Assembly: GCA_009780135.1 (NCBI GenBank)
Contig: WRAP01000004.1
Coordinates: 1-64,000, forward strand
Direction: 5' to 3'
DNA length: 64,000 nt
Source: Bacillota bacterium
GTDB lineage: Bacteria; Bacillota; Clostridia; Christensenellales; Pumilibacteraceae
A program made the position numbers and the translations under genes. The notes beneath the pieces are model-generated. The model ran no database searches. It saw only the letters and a program-made list of their open reading frames with translations, and was not told the DNA's origin. Shown here piece by piece: positions 19,101-28,300 of the stretch; positions within the stretch are counted from its first letter, which is position 1; every line of letters starts with the position of its first letter.

Positions 19101-19342
19101 TCTAACACTAATATAATTTCGTTAGTGTCTATTGGCTCGTTAAAGCTAAACATCATACCCGATAGCACACTAATGCTAAGCAGCATTACTATAGATAAAA
19201 GCACAAGCGATGTAACACGATTTCGGTTACGCCTGTATTTTCTATGTACTCTAAAATACGGTATTAGTACCAGTGCCATCGCTGGTATTAGTAGCAACAT
19301 CAGCCACCATGGATTTGTAAAAACTATTGAAAAGTTAGACAT
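16169..19342 (-). CDS. membrane protein with two von Willebrand A domains and a GATase-like segment
   Basis: Last gene of the MoxR cluster, 1057 aa. Two N-terminal membrane helices (about 13-30 and 43-63) and one near the C-terminus (LVFIIIAISLFVIDIAV) leave the bulk outside the membrane. The first vWA domain begins near residue 75 with a degenerate metal site (DLSHR). The second, near residue 515, has an intact MIDAS (DISGSM, then GGGTS and FFTDG). Between them GGGLLVLGGDREGY resembles the glutamine-amidotransferase-like fold found in such proteins. Related proteins occur next to MoxR and DUF58 genes and are thought to assemble or mature surface complexes; the client here is unknown. Confidence 0.82.
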   Translation of the reverse strand: MSNFSIVFTNPWWLMLLLIPAMALVLIPYFRVHRKYRRNRNRVTSLVLLSIVMLLSISVLSGMMFSFNEPIDTNEIILVLDLSHRTRNSYRDASNDPTTAFERQSINQFVTDTLNQSDGNFRIGIVTFGKNPVLAAAPSTDVVEIDRAFQAHMQRPTLNQRNRDALAADQAVIRHNDNRAQGYRPDDRATNIEAALRFAREQFNDTRGARIVLVTDGFETDGSAESIIIGMAVAGIRIDVVSLTSPVGNEFLIRDIVLPNFIPEVDEVVNIGITVQSSIPVPTPAQLVLHNNGIEVAREIIEVSYGTWPHDISHAFTTTGSQILEATIICLADDEAWFSDGIEYNNTFFSFFFLETFDSILIIYQNNEEMTRLYDMLDISGSFSSVTSVHIDLVPIELRWLRNFDKIILANVGNIDMTNRALSDGLHRDAFVRELHRYVYELGGGLLVLGGDREGYTIVGWEREDPNDENNHNMVPIREWGYVSNVFNRSDTAGRLFQTMLPVTIEDWTAPLAVAIVVDISGSMAANDVFRPDWNRLDLAKVAAETALDALIPRDYVVVIAFDTGARLMTARPFDPTRGMRNVGSELSTIRSAINDLTLGGGTSYMAALQMARDQLLMVDHVAARHILFFTDGQPNHDVSLATDLINEMYNEEGITLSGIGIRGTFDIVRQMADAGRGHSFPVFYQDDVMRLPHDMFMEIARVRANIPESEPFFASVTTNERLEITDDMITNGALPVLLANFYGVRERNLTAEERTNRDFQVILSGPHRVPVYSRWNFGAGRVGALSTNILFEGTLDRPNYFEGNEISLQFLINALRMIAPTEYIGEEQIEIRITEDNFSRHINLFTSLEDSQNDNFVVEIVRLTDPVGTQNPGSMSVLGYDVIERLTMSTVNARFSFTIETPGVYEIRVAQVVPNAPEDLADITDEHIRWRQTRRTIFSYSLEYDVFRCPDEADALLRRIAYLGNGIMINDPRTAAYLSNGMINNRAVDEGIVGGYGIANIFMGFDTHRDAYIDPRLVFIIIAISLFVIDIAVRKFKWKWPWEMVKDRKKKLELAK

Positions 19343-19362
19343 TTTATTTTCCTCCTTTTTTA

Positions 19363-19456
19363 TTAGTGCTTAAATAGCTTAATTCTTAGTGCGTAGTTTA
19401 TTGTTTTACTAATAACTTTTTCATTAAGCATTATCTAAATCACTATGAACTGTTAA
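19363..19456. repeat. imperfect inverted word arms between the two vWA genes
   Basis: Left arm (19363-19398) with TTAGTGCTTAAATAG and CTTAGTGCGTAG faces right arm (19431-19456) with CATTAAGCATTAT and CTAAATCACTATG. The words pair as two nested imperfect stems. It belongs to the same class of intergenic structure as those at 32.7, 34.3, 35.0 and 63.2 kb. Confidence 0.5.
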
Positions 19457-21597
19457 ACAGCGTCTTTTATATGAAGCATTCTTTCTATAAATAATAGTGC
19501 TACAAGTGCTATAGCAAAATACATCATAAGATCCCAATCTATAGGGGGAGCTGTAGCATAAAATATATCGTGAAATAGCAGATGAATTTCTCTATTAAAA
19601 TCACTTTGAAGTCTAGGAATTCTAACAAAAAAATAATCTCTGTGCGGTGGTTGCCCATGTCTACCAAAAACATCTTGTTGTACTCTGTAGCTTCCGGGAG
19701 TTAAAACATTCAAAGAATGTGGAAAAGTATCTATTGTTATTTCTAAACCATGTCCTGCTACAGTAATATATGAACTTCTAGCATTTAATAAAACAGAAGT
19801 ATTTGCATCAAATATATACCGTTCTAGTGTTCTAGGTAAGAAATATTCAATTATATTATCCCACATAGCAAACCAATTAAGGTTTGCTGCAAATGCAGCA
19901 CGATTTACATTAAACGGTATAATAACTTTTTTAGTATCTAAAGTGTTTTTTACTAGTACCCCCGGAAAACCATCTTCACTCTCACTTATATCATCTATTG
20001 TAAAAAGTCTTGTAAATCCATAGTAATCAGTAATCTGAGTATACGCTGACTGAGTTATATATTGTAATGGAAAATGAAAACCTTGTGTAAGAGGATGCTG
20101 TATAAGATTACTTAGAGGACGCGTTCTTTCTTCAGCACCATGTTCAAAGAAAACCCTATCTTCTCCAAGTCTAACACCTAAATTTTCAGGAATATTCCTG
20201 TCAATAGAAGCTCTAACATCAAAACCACTAGGATTTATAACAATTACAATCCCCTCGTCTGTGGGTAAAGAAGCAGGCATTTCATGTTCAAAAATAAACA
20301 TATCGGTATGTGGTCTATTTGGATTAGTACGCTCTTGATTAAATTGCTCTAAGGTTACTATATCTATAACAAAATTCCATCTATAACTAAAATGCATTCT
20401 AGCTCCATCAAGTGGAAATCGAATAGCATCATGATGATAAGTGTGTGGCGATATGTACTGAATACGAATTGTGTCCTTTGTGCCGCCATAAATAGTAAAA
20501 CTGTTATCAAACGGAAACGAATCTATTATCCCTGAACCATCTTGATGCGTAATTGTTATAGTTACACTACTAAATGATCTTATAGGTTCTTCTCTTTCAT
20601 TAGTAAACGAACCTTCTCTTGCGCGAAAATAATCAAAATAAAGAAGTTGCGATATTCCATTCGATAAATTTACATCTTCATAAGCTATAAATGTGCCGCC
20701 TGCAAAATTATTTGCTCCAAAGACCTCTACAAATACTCTTACAGGTAAACTCATACCAAAACTTACAACTTCGGGATGAAAAAAGAAACGCTGGTCCCCA
20801 GAGCTGTATGAAGCATCCAATACAGCAACATTAAATTCACCCCTACAAACATTTACAATTCTAACATCTCCATGATATACAAACTCAAAATCCCCTAAAA
20901 CTTCATGACTAACTTGTGCCCTTCTTTCTCCGTCCATTTCTCTAGGGTCTCCATGAGAAAGAAAATTTGTAGCAGTGTATAAGCTAGCTTCGCCGTTTGT
21001 ACTACCAACTAAAGCCATTCTTGCCATATTCATAGCTGCATCAAAGTCTATATTCCCAAATATTGTAGCTTCTTCTGTTATGTTTGTTTGCTCATTAAGA
21101 ATAAAAAAAGAATTTAAAGCTGCATTTACAGCATACATCGCAGATACTCTATTAGCAACGACCCTAGGTTCATGTTCGGCTAAAATTATGGTAACTGTAC
21201 CGTTTCGGTTATTTATTGCATATTGTGCTTCTAATCTTGCTAGCTCTACTGCTCTTCTAAATCTAGTGTTTCCATCTTCTCCTCTAGCACTCATACTAGC
21301 TGAGGCGTCTATAATAAGCACTTTATGAACAGCTTCTGCTTCTTGAAATCCTGCTATAATAGGATGCGTTATCATAAATGCTAAGCTAGTTAAAATTAAA
21401 ACCTGACAAATAAAAATAAGGATATTTCTTAGTTTACTTATAGGAACTTTTTTCTTTTTGTACTTTAATGATAGTTTCCAGATAAGTGAACTAGAAACAA
21501 ATTGTTTTTGGAAGTTTGGCTTAATTATATAGATTATTATAAGTGCTAAAATAGATAAAAAAGCTAAAAATCCAAGCGGAATTAACCAACTAATCAT
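19453..21597 (-). CDS. BatA-like von Willebrand A membrane protein
   Basis: A 714-aa protein with the BatA N-terminal layout: helices at about 4-25 and 57-80, then a vWA domain from residue 92 whose metal site reads DASASM (D97). A long extracytoplasmic region and a final helix (MMYFAIALVALLFIE) follow. It overlaps the DUF58 gene by 4 nt (ATGA), so the two are translationally coupled. With the MoxR ATPase and the larger vWA protein it forms the usual MoxR-DUF58-vWA set, in which the ATPase is believed to act on vWA partners during maturation of envelope complexes. Exact role unknown. Confidence 0.83.
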   Translation of the reverse strand: MISWLIPLGFLAFLSILALIIIYIIKPNFQKQFVSSSLIWKLSLKYKKKKVPISKLRNILIFICQVLILTSLAFMITHPIIAGFQEAEAVHKVLIIDASASMSARGEDGNTRFRRAVELARLEAQYAINNRNGTVTIILAEHEPRVVANRVSAMYAVNAALNSFFILNEQTNITEEATIFGNIDFDAAMNMARMALVGSTNGEASLYTATNFLSHGDPREMDGERRAQVSHEVLGDFEFVYHGDVRIVNVCRGEFNVAVLDASYSSGDQRFFFHPEVVSFGMSLPVRVFVEVFGANNFAGGTFIAYEDVNLSNGISQLLYFDYFRAREGSFTNEREEPIRSFSSVTITITHQDGSGIIDSFPFDNSFTIYGGTKDTIRIQYISPHTYHHDAIRFPLDGARMHFSYRWNFVIDIVTLEQFNQERTNPNRPHTDMFIFEHEMPASLPTDEGIVIVINPSGFDVRASIDRNIPENLGVRLGEDRVFFEHGAEERTRPLSNLIQHPLTQGFHFPLQYITQSAYTQITDYYGFTRLFTIDDISESEDGFPGVLVKNTLDTKKVIIPFNVNRAAFAANLNWFAMWDNIIEYFLPRTLERYIFDANTSVLLNARSSYITVAGHGLEITIDTFPHSLNVLTPGSYRVQQDVFGRHGQPPHRDYFFVRIPRLQSDFNREIHLLFHDIFYATAPPIDWDLMMYFAIALVALLFIERMLHIKDAV

Positions 21598-22487
21598 GAC
21601 ATTATACCTACCTTTAGTAATTCTGTAAATAGGGCTTTTTCTATAGGTGTATCACAACTAATAGATATAAAATCTGCCCCCCTGGCTCTACAAAAAGTTT
21701 TTATTTCTTGCTGATGATCTCTTAATGCTTGCTCGTATGCTTTTTGCAATCCCCTTGTTATACGAATTTTGAAATTTTTAGCATCTTCTATGCCTTGAGC
21801 CTCAGAGTCCATAAGCGTTACTCTTCCACTATAAAGCGGTTCTATCTCTTCCGGTGAAAGCACCTGAACCAACATAATTTGACGCTTTTTAAATGCTAAG
21901 TAATTTACAGCTTTTTTCCAATCGTTTTCGGTTAAAAAATCTGATATTATTACTGTTAAACCATCGTTATTACCAGGATTTGGACAATTAGCAACAGCTT
22001 CAGATATATCAGCCTCGCCGTCGTATTTAATTTTTTTCAACTGATCTACTGCTCTAAAAAATGTATTTTTACCTACTATCGTACCCGCTACATCTTGAGC
22101 AAAATTACCTTGAATGAGTTTAAAAGAAACCTTATCCATATTGTGTACAGATAAAAATCCAAGTGCAGCTCCTATTGCTGTAGCATACGCAGCTTTTGTA
22201 GGACTCGCTGCCATAGAGCTAGAACAATCAAAAAATACTTGTAATTGCATTTGACGCTCATCTGTAAAAAGTTTAATAAAATGTTTTTCGAACCTACTAA
22301 ATAAATTCCAGTCTATCCTTCGTATATCATCGCCCAGCATATATTCGCGGTAATCAGAAAACTCCACCGTTTGACCATAAGTATTAACACGGTGTTTACC
22401 TCCAAAAAATCCTGCTAAATCTGTTCGCAGATTTATAGCTAGAGCTTCTAGTCTAGAAAAAAATTCGTCGCTTAAAAAAGTTTGCAT
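21594..22487 (-). CDS. DUF58 protein of the MoxR cluster
   Basis: DUF58-family protein, 297 aa from the preferred ATG at 22487. The signature DYREYMLGDDIRRIDWN lies near residue 50-70, followed by a vWA-like fold (VFFDCSSSM). These cytosolic proteins regularly accompany MoxR ATPases. An upstream ATG at 22517 would add ten residues coded by the intergenic word repeat and not conserved in the family, so I reject it. The end overlaps the next gene by 4 nt. Confidence 0.85.
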   Translation of the reverse strand: MQTFLSDEFFSRLEALAINLRTDLAGFFGGKHRVNTYGQTVEFSDYREYMLGDDIRRIDWNLFSRFEKHFIKLFTDERQMQLQVFFDCSSSMAASPTKAAYATAIGAALGFLSVHNMDKVSFKLIQGNFAQDVAGTIVGKNTFFRAVDQLKKIKYDGEADISEAVANCPNPGNNDGLTVIISDFLTENDWKKAVNYLAFKKRQIMLVQVLSPEEIEPLYSGRVTLMDSEAQGIEDAKNFKIRITRGLQKAYEQALRDHQQEIKTFCRARGADFISISCDTPIEKALFTELLKVGIMS

Positions 22488-22497
22488 TATTCTTTCA

Positions 22498-22750
22498 ATG
22501 CATAATGCTAAATGCACAATGCATAATTATTGTGTTTAGTTTAGTTTGGACGGCTATTAACCGTCCAAATAAATAAGTTGTACTATTTAATTTCGATTAA
22601 GAATAATCTCTAATTACTCACAATAGACAAAATAGTATTTTAGTCGCATAATCATATGAACATATTCACATATAATTATATAGTTATATAGCTAACGCAC
22701 CTTCACAAAACTTAATGAGACAATAATTGTACATTATGAATTGTGCATGA
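22498..22750. repeat. structured spacer between moxR and DUF58 gene
   Basis: This stretch of about 240 bp has no gene. Arm words around ATGCACAATGCATAATT (22498-22535) recur inverted at 22724-22750. Inside is a perfect 9-bp hairpin (TTTGGACGG at 22545-22553 with CCGTCCAAA at 22561-22569) without a U-tract. It may adjust expression or processing inside the operon; function unknown. Confidence 0.55.
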
Positions 22751-22755
22751 TAACC

Positions 22756-23892
22756 TTATTCTCCTGCCGTTCCCTCTTTGTTCTTTTTACCAAAACCGAA
22801 ACGCTTTTTGTTTTTTTCACCTTCTTGTACTTCATTTTCTTGTTGCATAGTACTAACAGCAGATGTACCCATAGAAGATAAAGCTACTTTATTCTTTTTA
22901 GTAGATTTGTAATCAATACCTATTTCTTGCAGAATTAAGTCAATAACATTATCTGGACTAACTCGTTCGGCAATTGCTTCAAAGTTTAGTTTGATTCTAT
23001 GTCTAAATACCGCAGGAGCTAGCTCATTAATGTCAGCATATGCCACATTAAATCTACCTTTTAAAAGTGCTTTAACTTTAGCCGCAGATATAAGTGCCTG
23101 ACCAGCCCTTGGGCTTGCACCAAAGCGAACATATTTATTGGCCGCTTTAGATGGAAATTCGCTATCTGGGTGAGTCGCTACTGCTATTTTCATAGCGTAC
23201 TGCATAACCTCTTTAGCTACAGGAATTTGATTTGCAGTTTTACGCATTTCTAATAATTCCTCGCCGTTACATGCAGCATCGGCAACTTCTGCCATAGTTT
23301 TTTGCGTCATGCTAACAATTTCCATAAGCTCGTCTAAGCTTGGATTTTCTACAATCAGCTTAAACATAAAACGGTCCATTTGTGCCTCGGGCAGTGGATA
23401 AGTACCATCTTGTTCTATAGGGTTTTGAGTAGCAAGTACAAAGAATGGCTCTTCTAGCTTACGGCTTGTACCCATAACAGTTACAGTATGCTCTTGCATT
23501 GCCTCCAATAGTGCTGATTGAGTTTTTGGTGTAGCACGATTAATTTCGTCCGCAAGAACGATATTACTAAAAATAGGTCCTTTATTAAACTCAAATTTTG
23601 AATTACCTTTTTCGTCCTTTACGATTATATTAGTACCCGTAACATCGGCAGGCATAAGATCCGGAGTAAACTGAATACGGCTAAATGGCAGGCTAAATAC
23701 TCTACCTAAGCTACGCACAAGTCTTGTTTTACCAACACCCGGTACACCCTCTAATAATACATTGCCGCCTGAGATCATTGCGATTACAGTACCTTCGATA
23801 ATTTCCTTTTGTCCAATAAGGTCTCTTTCTATTTGGCGAAAAATTGCTTGGCACTTTTCGCTGAATTGCTTTATATTTTGTTCTGTTACCAT
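22756..23892 (-). CDS. MoxR-family AAA+ ATPase
   Basis: Cytosolic AAA+ ATPase of the MoxR group, 378 aa (family about 310-340; extra C-terminal Lys/Glu-rich tail). Walker A is GVPGVGKT (49-56), Walker B LADEIN (113-118), sensor ATQNPIEQDGTYPLPEAQMDRF follows in the usual place, and the lid domain holds VRFGASPRAGQAL. MoxR proteins work as chaperone-like motors with vWA and DUF58 partners, all three present downstream. A weak AAAGGAA lies about 20 nt before the ATG. The tail after residue 335 is not conserved. Confidence 0.93.
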   Translation of the reverse strand: MVTEQNIKQFSEKCQAIFRQIERDLIGQKEIIEGTVIAMISGGNVLLEGVPGVGKTRLVRSLGRVFSLPFSRIQFTPDLMPADVTGTNIIVKDEKGNSKFEFNKGPIFSNIVLADEINRATPKTQSALLEAMQEHTVTVMGTSRKLEEPFFVLATQNPIEQDGTYPLPEAQMDRFMFKLIVENPSLDELMEIVSMTQKTMAEVADAACNGEELLEMRKTANQIPVAKEVMQYAMKIAVATHPDSEFPSKAANKYVRFGASPRAGQALISAAKVKALLKGRFNVAYADINELAPAVFRHRIKLNFEAIAERVSPDNVIDLILQEIGIDYKSTKKNKVALSSMGTSAVSTMQQENEVQEGEKNKKRFGFGKKNKEGTAGE

Positions 23893-23937
23893 GATTTTTT
23901 TATTTTTTGAAAATATTCCTTTGTAATTAGTTGGTAT

Positions 23938-23967
23938 GTGCTAGTAGCAAAATTTTGCTACTAGCAC
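23938..23967. repeat. perfect 30-bp palindrome upstream of moxR
   Basis: GTGCTAGTAGCAAAA is followed directly by its reverse complement (15 + 15). It lies between the acidic-tail membrane protein and moxR. No T-run follows in the leftward direction, so a plain terminator is doubtful; an RNA processing site or operator is equally possible. Confidence 0.75.
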
Positions 23968-23993
23968 TAATTTATTATATGTTTTTTATAAAC

Positions 23994-25295
23994 TTAAAGT
24001 AAATGAGGGAAATGTAAAGCCGCAAAAGCAACTAATGAAGGAGGTAAAGTTCCGCCGGCAGCTAGAATCGTACGAGCTTGCAAGTACATTTCTTGAACAA
24101 CTTGATAGAAAGGTCTTTCACCATCTTCTCCTCTATTGGGATTATTCTCATAATCACCAGAACCGCCTCCACTTCCATCGTCATCACCAGGATCAGGAGG
24201 ACCAGGACCTTCATCATTTCCATTATCATCGCCTGGTTCTGGTTCTATTGCATCCTCACCCTCACCATCATCATCACCCGGTTCGCTTTCTGTTTCATCG
24301 TCACCTGGATCACCGTCGCCATCATCATCTTCATCATTATTTTCACCGTCGCCTAATTGTATAAATATAGCAAATATATTAGTATCTTCTGATATAACCA
24401 ACGACGGTCTAGGCCATTGTGGATGCGGCGGCAGTGGCCAAGGCATTTCAGCAATGCGACCTTCCCGATTTTCTAAATGAACTTGCATCATGACTTGTAA
24501 GCGATCTTCTTCTGTTGCGCCCTCCCAAAAATCTCTAAAATCTTCATCTTGGAACCAACTTGGATGAGGCTGAGCATCGCTCCACATTAAAAAGCTAAAA
24601 TTTGTATCAGCTACTGCTGTTACTCCTGTAGCATTGCCGCCTTGTTGTATTATTTGGTTGGAGTACCCTTCTATATGACCACCAACATCGTAACTAAACG
24701 ACATGCTTTGTTGATCTAAAAGCCTAACACTAAAGTTAAGACTTACAAACTCCGTGTCGATATCCGGAGGTACTTGTGTAATACGCTCTTCAAAATTTCT
24801 CGCTCTCCAAATCCAACGCCCATCTACAGCCGCATCTGAACCCCATGCTAACGGTACTGATATTACTAACATTACCGATAAAACTATTGCTAGTGGTGCG
24901 ATAGCATACTTAGAGATTTTTAACTTTTTGCTGCTTGTATTAGATAAGCATTTTTTAGCATCTTCTCTTTGTACTTTTACTAGATAGGAATTATCATCTT
25001 GAAATTCCATCATTGTAATTACACGTTCCTCTAGCCCTAGTCTATCTACTCTATGAGCTACTATATCTATAGTTGGTCTAAAAAACACAAAATAGAATAT
25101 AGGTGTTGCGACAACTATGCCGCCTGCCAGTACTATAAGTGCCATAACAACACCGCTTACATTGTAAAAAAGTGCTATAACCGCTGGAATAATAGCCAAT
25201 GCTAATCCCACTGCGATGCCACATAATAGTGCCTGTATTATTCCTTCTACCATCAATCTTCTGTGATATTTTTTGAATAATTGTTTGTTGTCCAT
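23994..25295 (-). CDS. membrane protein with acidic Gly/Asp/Glu/Pro-rich segment (MoxR cluster)
   Basis: A 433-aa protein of unknown function preceding moxR. Helices lie at about 18-45, 48-72 and 130-150. The region between (IDIAVHRVDRLGLEERVITMMEF) is the kind of motif seen in large membrane proteins of MoxR clusters (DUF4175-like), though I hold this likeness loosely. Residues about 315-395 form a strongly acidic repeat (PGDDDG, EPEPGDD units) that may bind calcium or act as a spacer. GGAGG precedes the ATG. It follows the Ig-repeat lipoprotein by 92 bp on the same strand. Confidence 0.65.
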   Translation of the reverse strand: MDNKQLFKKYHRRLMVEGIIQALLCGIAVGLALAIIPAVIALFYNVSGVVMALIVLAGGIVVATPIFYFVFFRPTIDIVAHRVDRLGLEERVITMMEFQDDNSYLVKVQREDAKKCLSNTSSKKLKISKYAIAPLAIVLSVMLVISVPLAWGSDAAVDGRWIWRARNFEERITQVPPDIDTEFVSLNFSVRLLDQQSMSFSYDVGGHIEGYSNQIIQQGGNATGVTAVADTNFSFLMWSDAQPHPSWFQDEDFRDFWEGATEEDRLQVMMQVHLENREGRIAEMPWPLPPHPQWPRPSLVISEDTNIFAIFIQLGDGENNDEDDDGDGDPGDDETESEPGDDDGEGEDAIEPEPGDDNGNDEGPGPPDPGDDDGSGGGSGDYENNPNRGEDGERPFYQVVQEMYLQARTILAAGGTLPPSLVAFAALHFPHLL

Positions 25296-25387
25296 TGTTT
25301 GATACCTCCGTTTATTTGTTTTTTATTTTTGTTTTTTATTTACATATATTTAAGGCGACCAAGAGTCACCACTATATAAACTTGTTT

Positions 25388-28300
25388 TTAGTTTTCCGAT
25401 GATCCTGTTGGTGGATGTAGTCTATTAAACTCTTGTGCTAAAAAATTAAAGTGATCTCCAAATCTTGTTCCAAAGGTTTGTCTTTGTACTATTGTCATTA
25501 CCCAAAGTCCTCTTGGTTGTTGAGTAGTACCAACATTAACTTGACCACCGTTTATTTCCTGCCCTTGCGCATTTCTACTTGTAAATCTTATATTTAAGTC
25601 TAATAAATGAATTCTGAGACCTAATAAGAAATCTCCCATAACTGCCTCTATTTGCTCTTCTGTCGGTTCTGTTTCGAAATTTAAATGTCTTGGTCCATGT
25701 GCCTCCCAATAAAGATAAACTATTAGGAATTCGGTTGATATCATTAGTTCGATAAAACCATTTCTTATAGCGTCCGATTGAGATGCTACCGCTTGGCCTT
25801 GAGCATTTGTGGCAACTGGCCAAGCATAATGTACATTGCTATGAAGAATAAAAGCAAATTCATTCCAAACTGGCGAACCTAACACTGTATTTATTCCAGT
25901 AATTTGATTTTGATTATTAACAGTAAAGAAACTAAGCTCAAATCCACGAACAGAATGTATAAGATTTAAGAAGTAGAATTGATTTTCTAGCTCTAACTCT
26001 AAAAATCTTTCCCACATAGTCATACCAAATAAAGGCTGTGTTGAAAAAATATTGCCGCTAAAATTATTAAATGTATATATCGTAGCTAAATAATATTTCC
26101 AAAATTCTTCTAACTCCTCATTACCTCTTTCTAACCAATAAGTTACTCTTCTAGCATAATGGCCCATAACAAACACATCTTCATCGTTATATCCACCTTG
26201 TACCATAAATAGAATGTCGGCAATATAAGCAGGCATAACATTTGTTACTTGACCTTGTGCATTAGCACCGGTTGCCACTATAACCTCGCCTAAGAAGAAT
26301 CGATATTGCAAGAAATTTACAACTTCCTCTACGATACAAAATCTCGAATTAACTCTTTCTACCTTCAAATCGAAGTTAGAATAAGTTTCAATAAAATACT
26401 GCATACGATGCCAGTACATAGCTAAGTGTGCTGCATCTAAATAATGATTAAATTGGTTAAGAACTCTAGCATGGTTTTGAGTTGTGCGTTGTAGCCATGG
26501 AAAAGTCATTGCTCTAAGCAGGCTTGCCGCTAATGCTGTTGGGTTTTCGCTAAAAACAAATACATGGAATGGAATTTTAAAATCTAAATCTTCGTTTATA
26601 TGTGCTAGCATAATGGTTTGTACACCAGTATAATTTAGCCTATGCCCCCCTTGTGCCGTCCAAGTAGTACCCGAATAAACTCTAAACACTCCACTTGTCA
26701 TATAAGTATCTACAAAATGACCATCTGAATATGTTATTCTTATTTTACCGCCACCAAAATTTACTTGATGTCCTATAGAATATAATACATTTGCAAGCCA
26801 TTCTCTATCAGCATCATCTTCATCACTTGACCAGCTACCAGGTAATCTAATAACTTCCATATTAGTTATTGTTCTTGCTGTAACGGTTACAGCAAACGAA
26901 GAATATACATTTGCTCTATACCACAGTAATTTAATCGTTTGTTGTCCTGTTGCCTCTGGGAAACTATCAAAACCTTCTATTCTAAGGTCTGTAAAGAACT
27001 GCCTCATGGTTTGATGAGTAAACCACTCATCAGGAACAATAAAGTCATCTACATCGGCACTTGGATGAGTAAATACAATCTCAAACGACATACCGGTAAG
27101 GTCTAGTGCTTCACCCGTACTGTATTGCGTACGAGTTGGGGCTTCTAATGCAATTGTTGGCAATAACACCATAATAGGTAAGTAAGTAAATTGACTACTA
27201 GCGTTGTGAGTAATTCTTATATTTTGAGTTTGTGCTGCACCTGCCGTTGGAATAGCTGTAAAATCGCTAGTTCTAACAGTAAATGCGTTAGTAAACTGCG
27301 TAGTTGTCATACTAAAATTTTCGGATGCCGGATTACCTGCTGGATGAGTTAAAACAACTCTTACAACTCCACCATCTAGCATTAAACTACTATCAATATG
27401 AGCCAAATGCTCTGACGCATATCTAGGAAGAGTAGCAATTTCTATACCAGTTACAGGATTAGCACCTACAGAGATAGTAAATGCAACTTCTCTAGTACCT
27501 GCTATTATTCTAATAGTAATACTACCACCCTCTACTCCTGTACCACCTGTTCTGGTGAACATAGGATCATCCATAGGTCTTATTTCTACTCTGCCGCTAG
27601 CAAAAGTTACCCTAATAGTACCATCGGCATAATCAATTTCTTCTAGTCTGTGATATACTCTTCTTGTAGGAAAAGTTACAATTTCCATATTTGTAACAGC
27701 GTTTGCTACTACATTAACAACAAAAGTTGTGCTTATTGGTTCTTCAGCGTCATAGTTTAAAGTTACAGTAAGGGTTTGATTGCCAGCAACTCCGCTATTA
27801 AAGCCGGTAACGGTAAAAGCATAAGTATTGCTAAGGCGTTCTACTGCCGTTAGCGTAGAGGTACCAACGGTGTAAGTGATTGTAACTTCGGTTGTGCCAA
27901 AATTTATATTATAACCTTGTATAGCCACAATACCGCTAGGTGCTACCGATAAACCAGTAGGAGTAGCAGGATTAACTGTTACAGTAAACTCCTCGTATAC
28001 CTCTGGATTACCGTTAGCAGTAATTTTTACTGTACGAGATCCTGGAATACTTGCAAAACCGCTAATTGTGAAATATCGATTAAGTTCACTAGCGTTATTC
28101 ATAGAAATTGTTCTGGTTGTGCCATCATTAAACACTGCTTCTATTGTGCCACCTTCAGCACTAGTAAATGGAACTAATGCCTGCCCCACATGACGAGTTA
28201 CATTAGCAGGCGGTGTAAAATTAGTAATACTTGCAACCGCTACTGGTGATACTGTTATATTAAATGTTGTAGATATATCAGGATTAGCTACAAGCCTAAT

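Noticed and set aside
22488-22517. Longer start of the DUF58 protein
   Set aside because: The ten added residues are encoded by the intergenic word repeat and are not expected in the family.
24035-24364. His-rich protein on the plus strand
   Set aside because: It is the antisense image of the acidic Asp/Gly/Glu repeat of the membrane protein gene; no ribosome-binding site or family.
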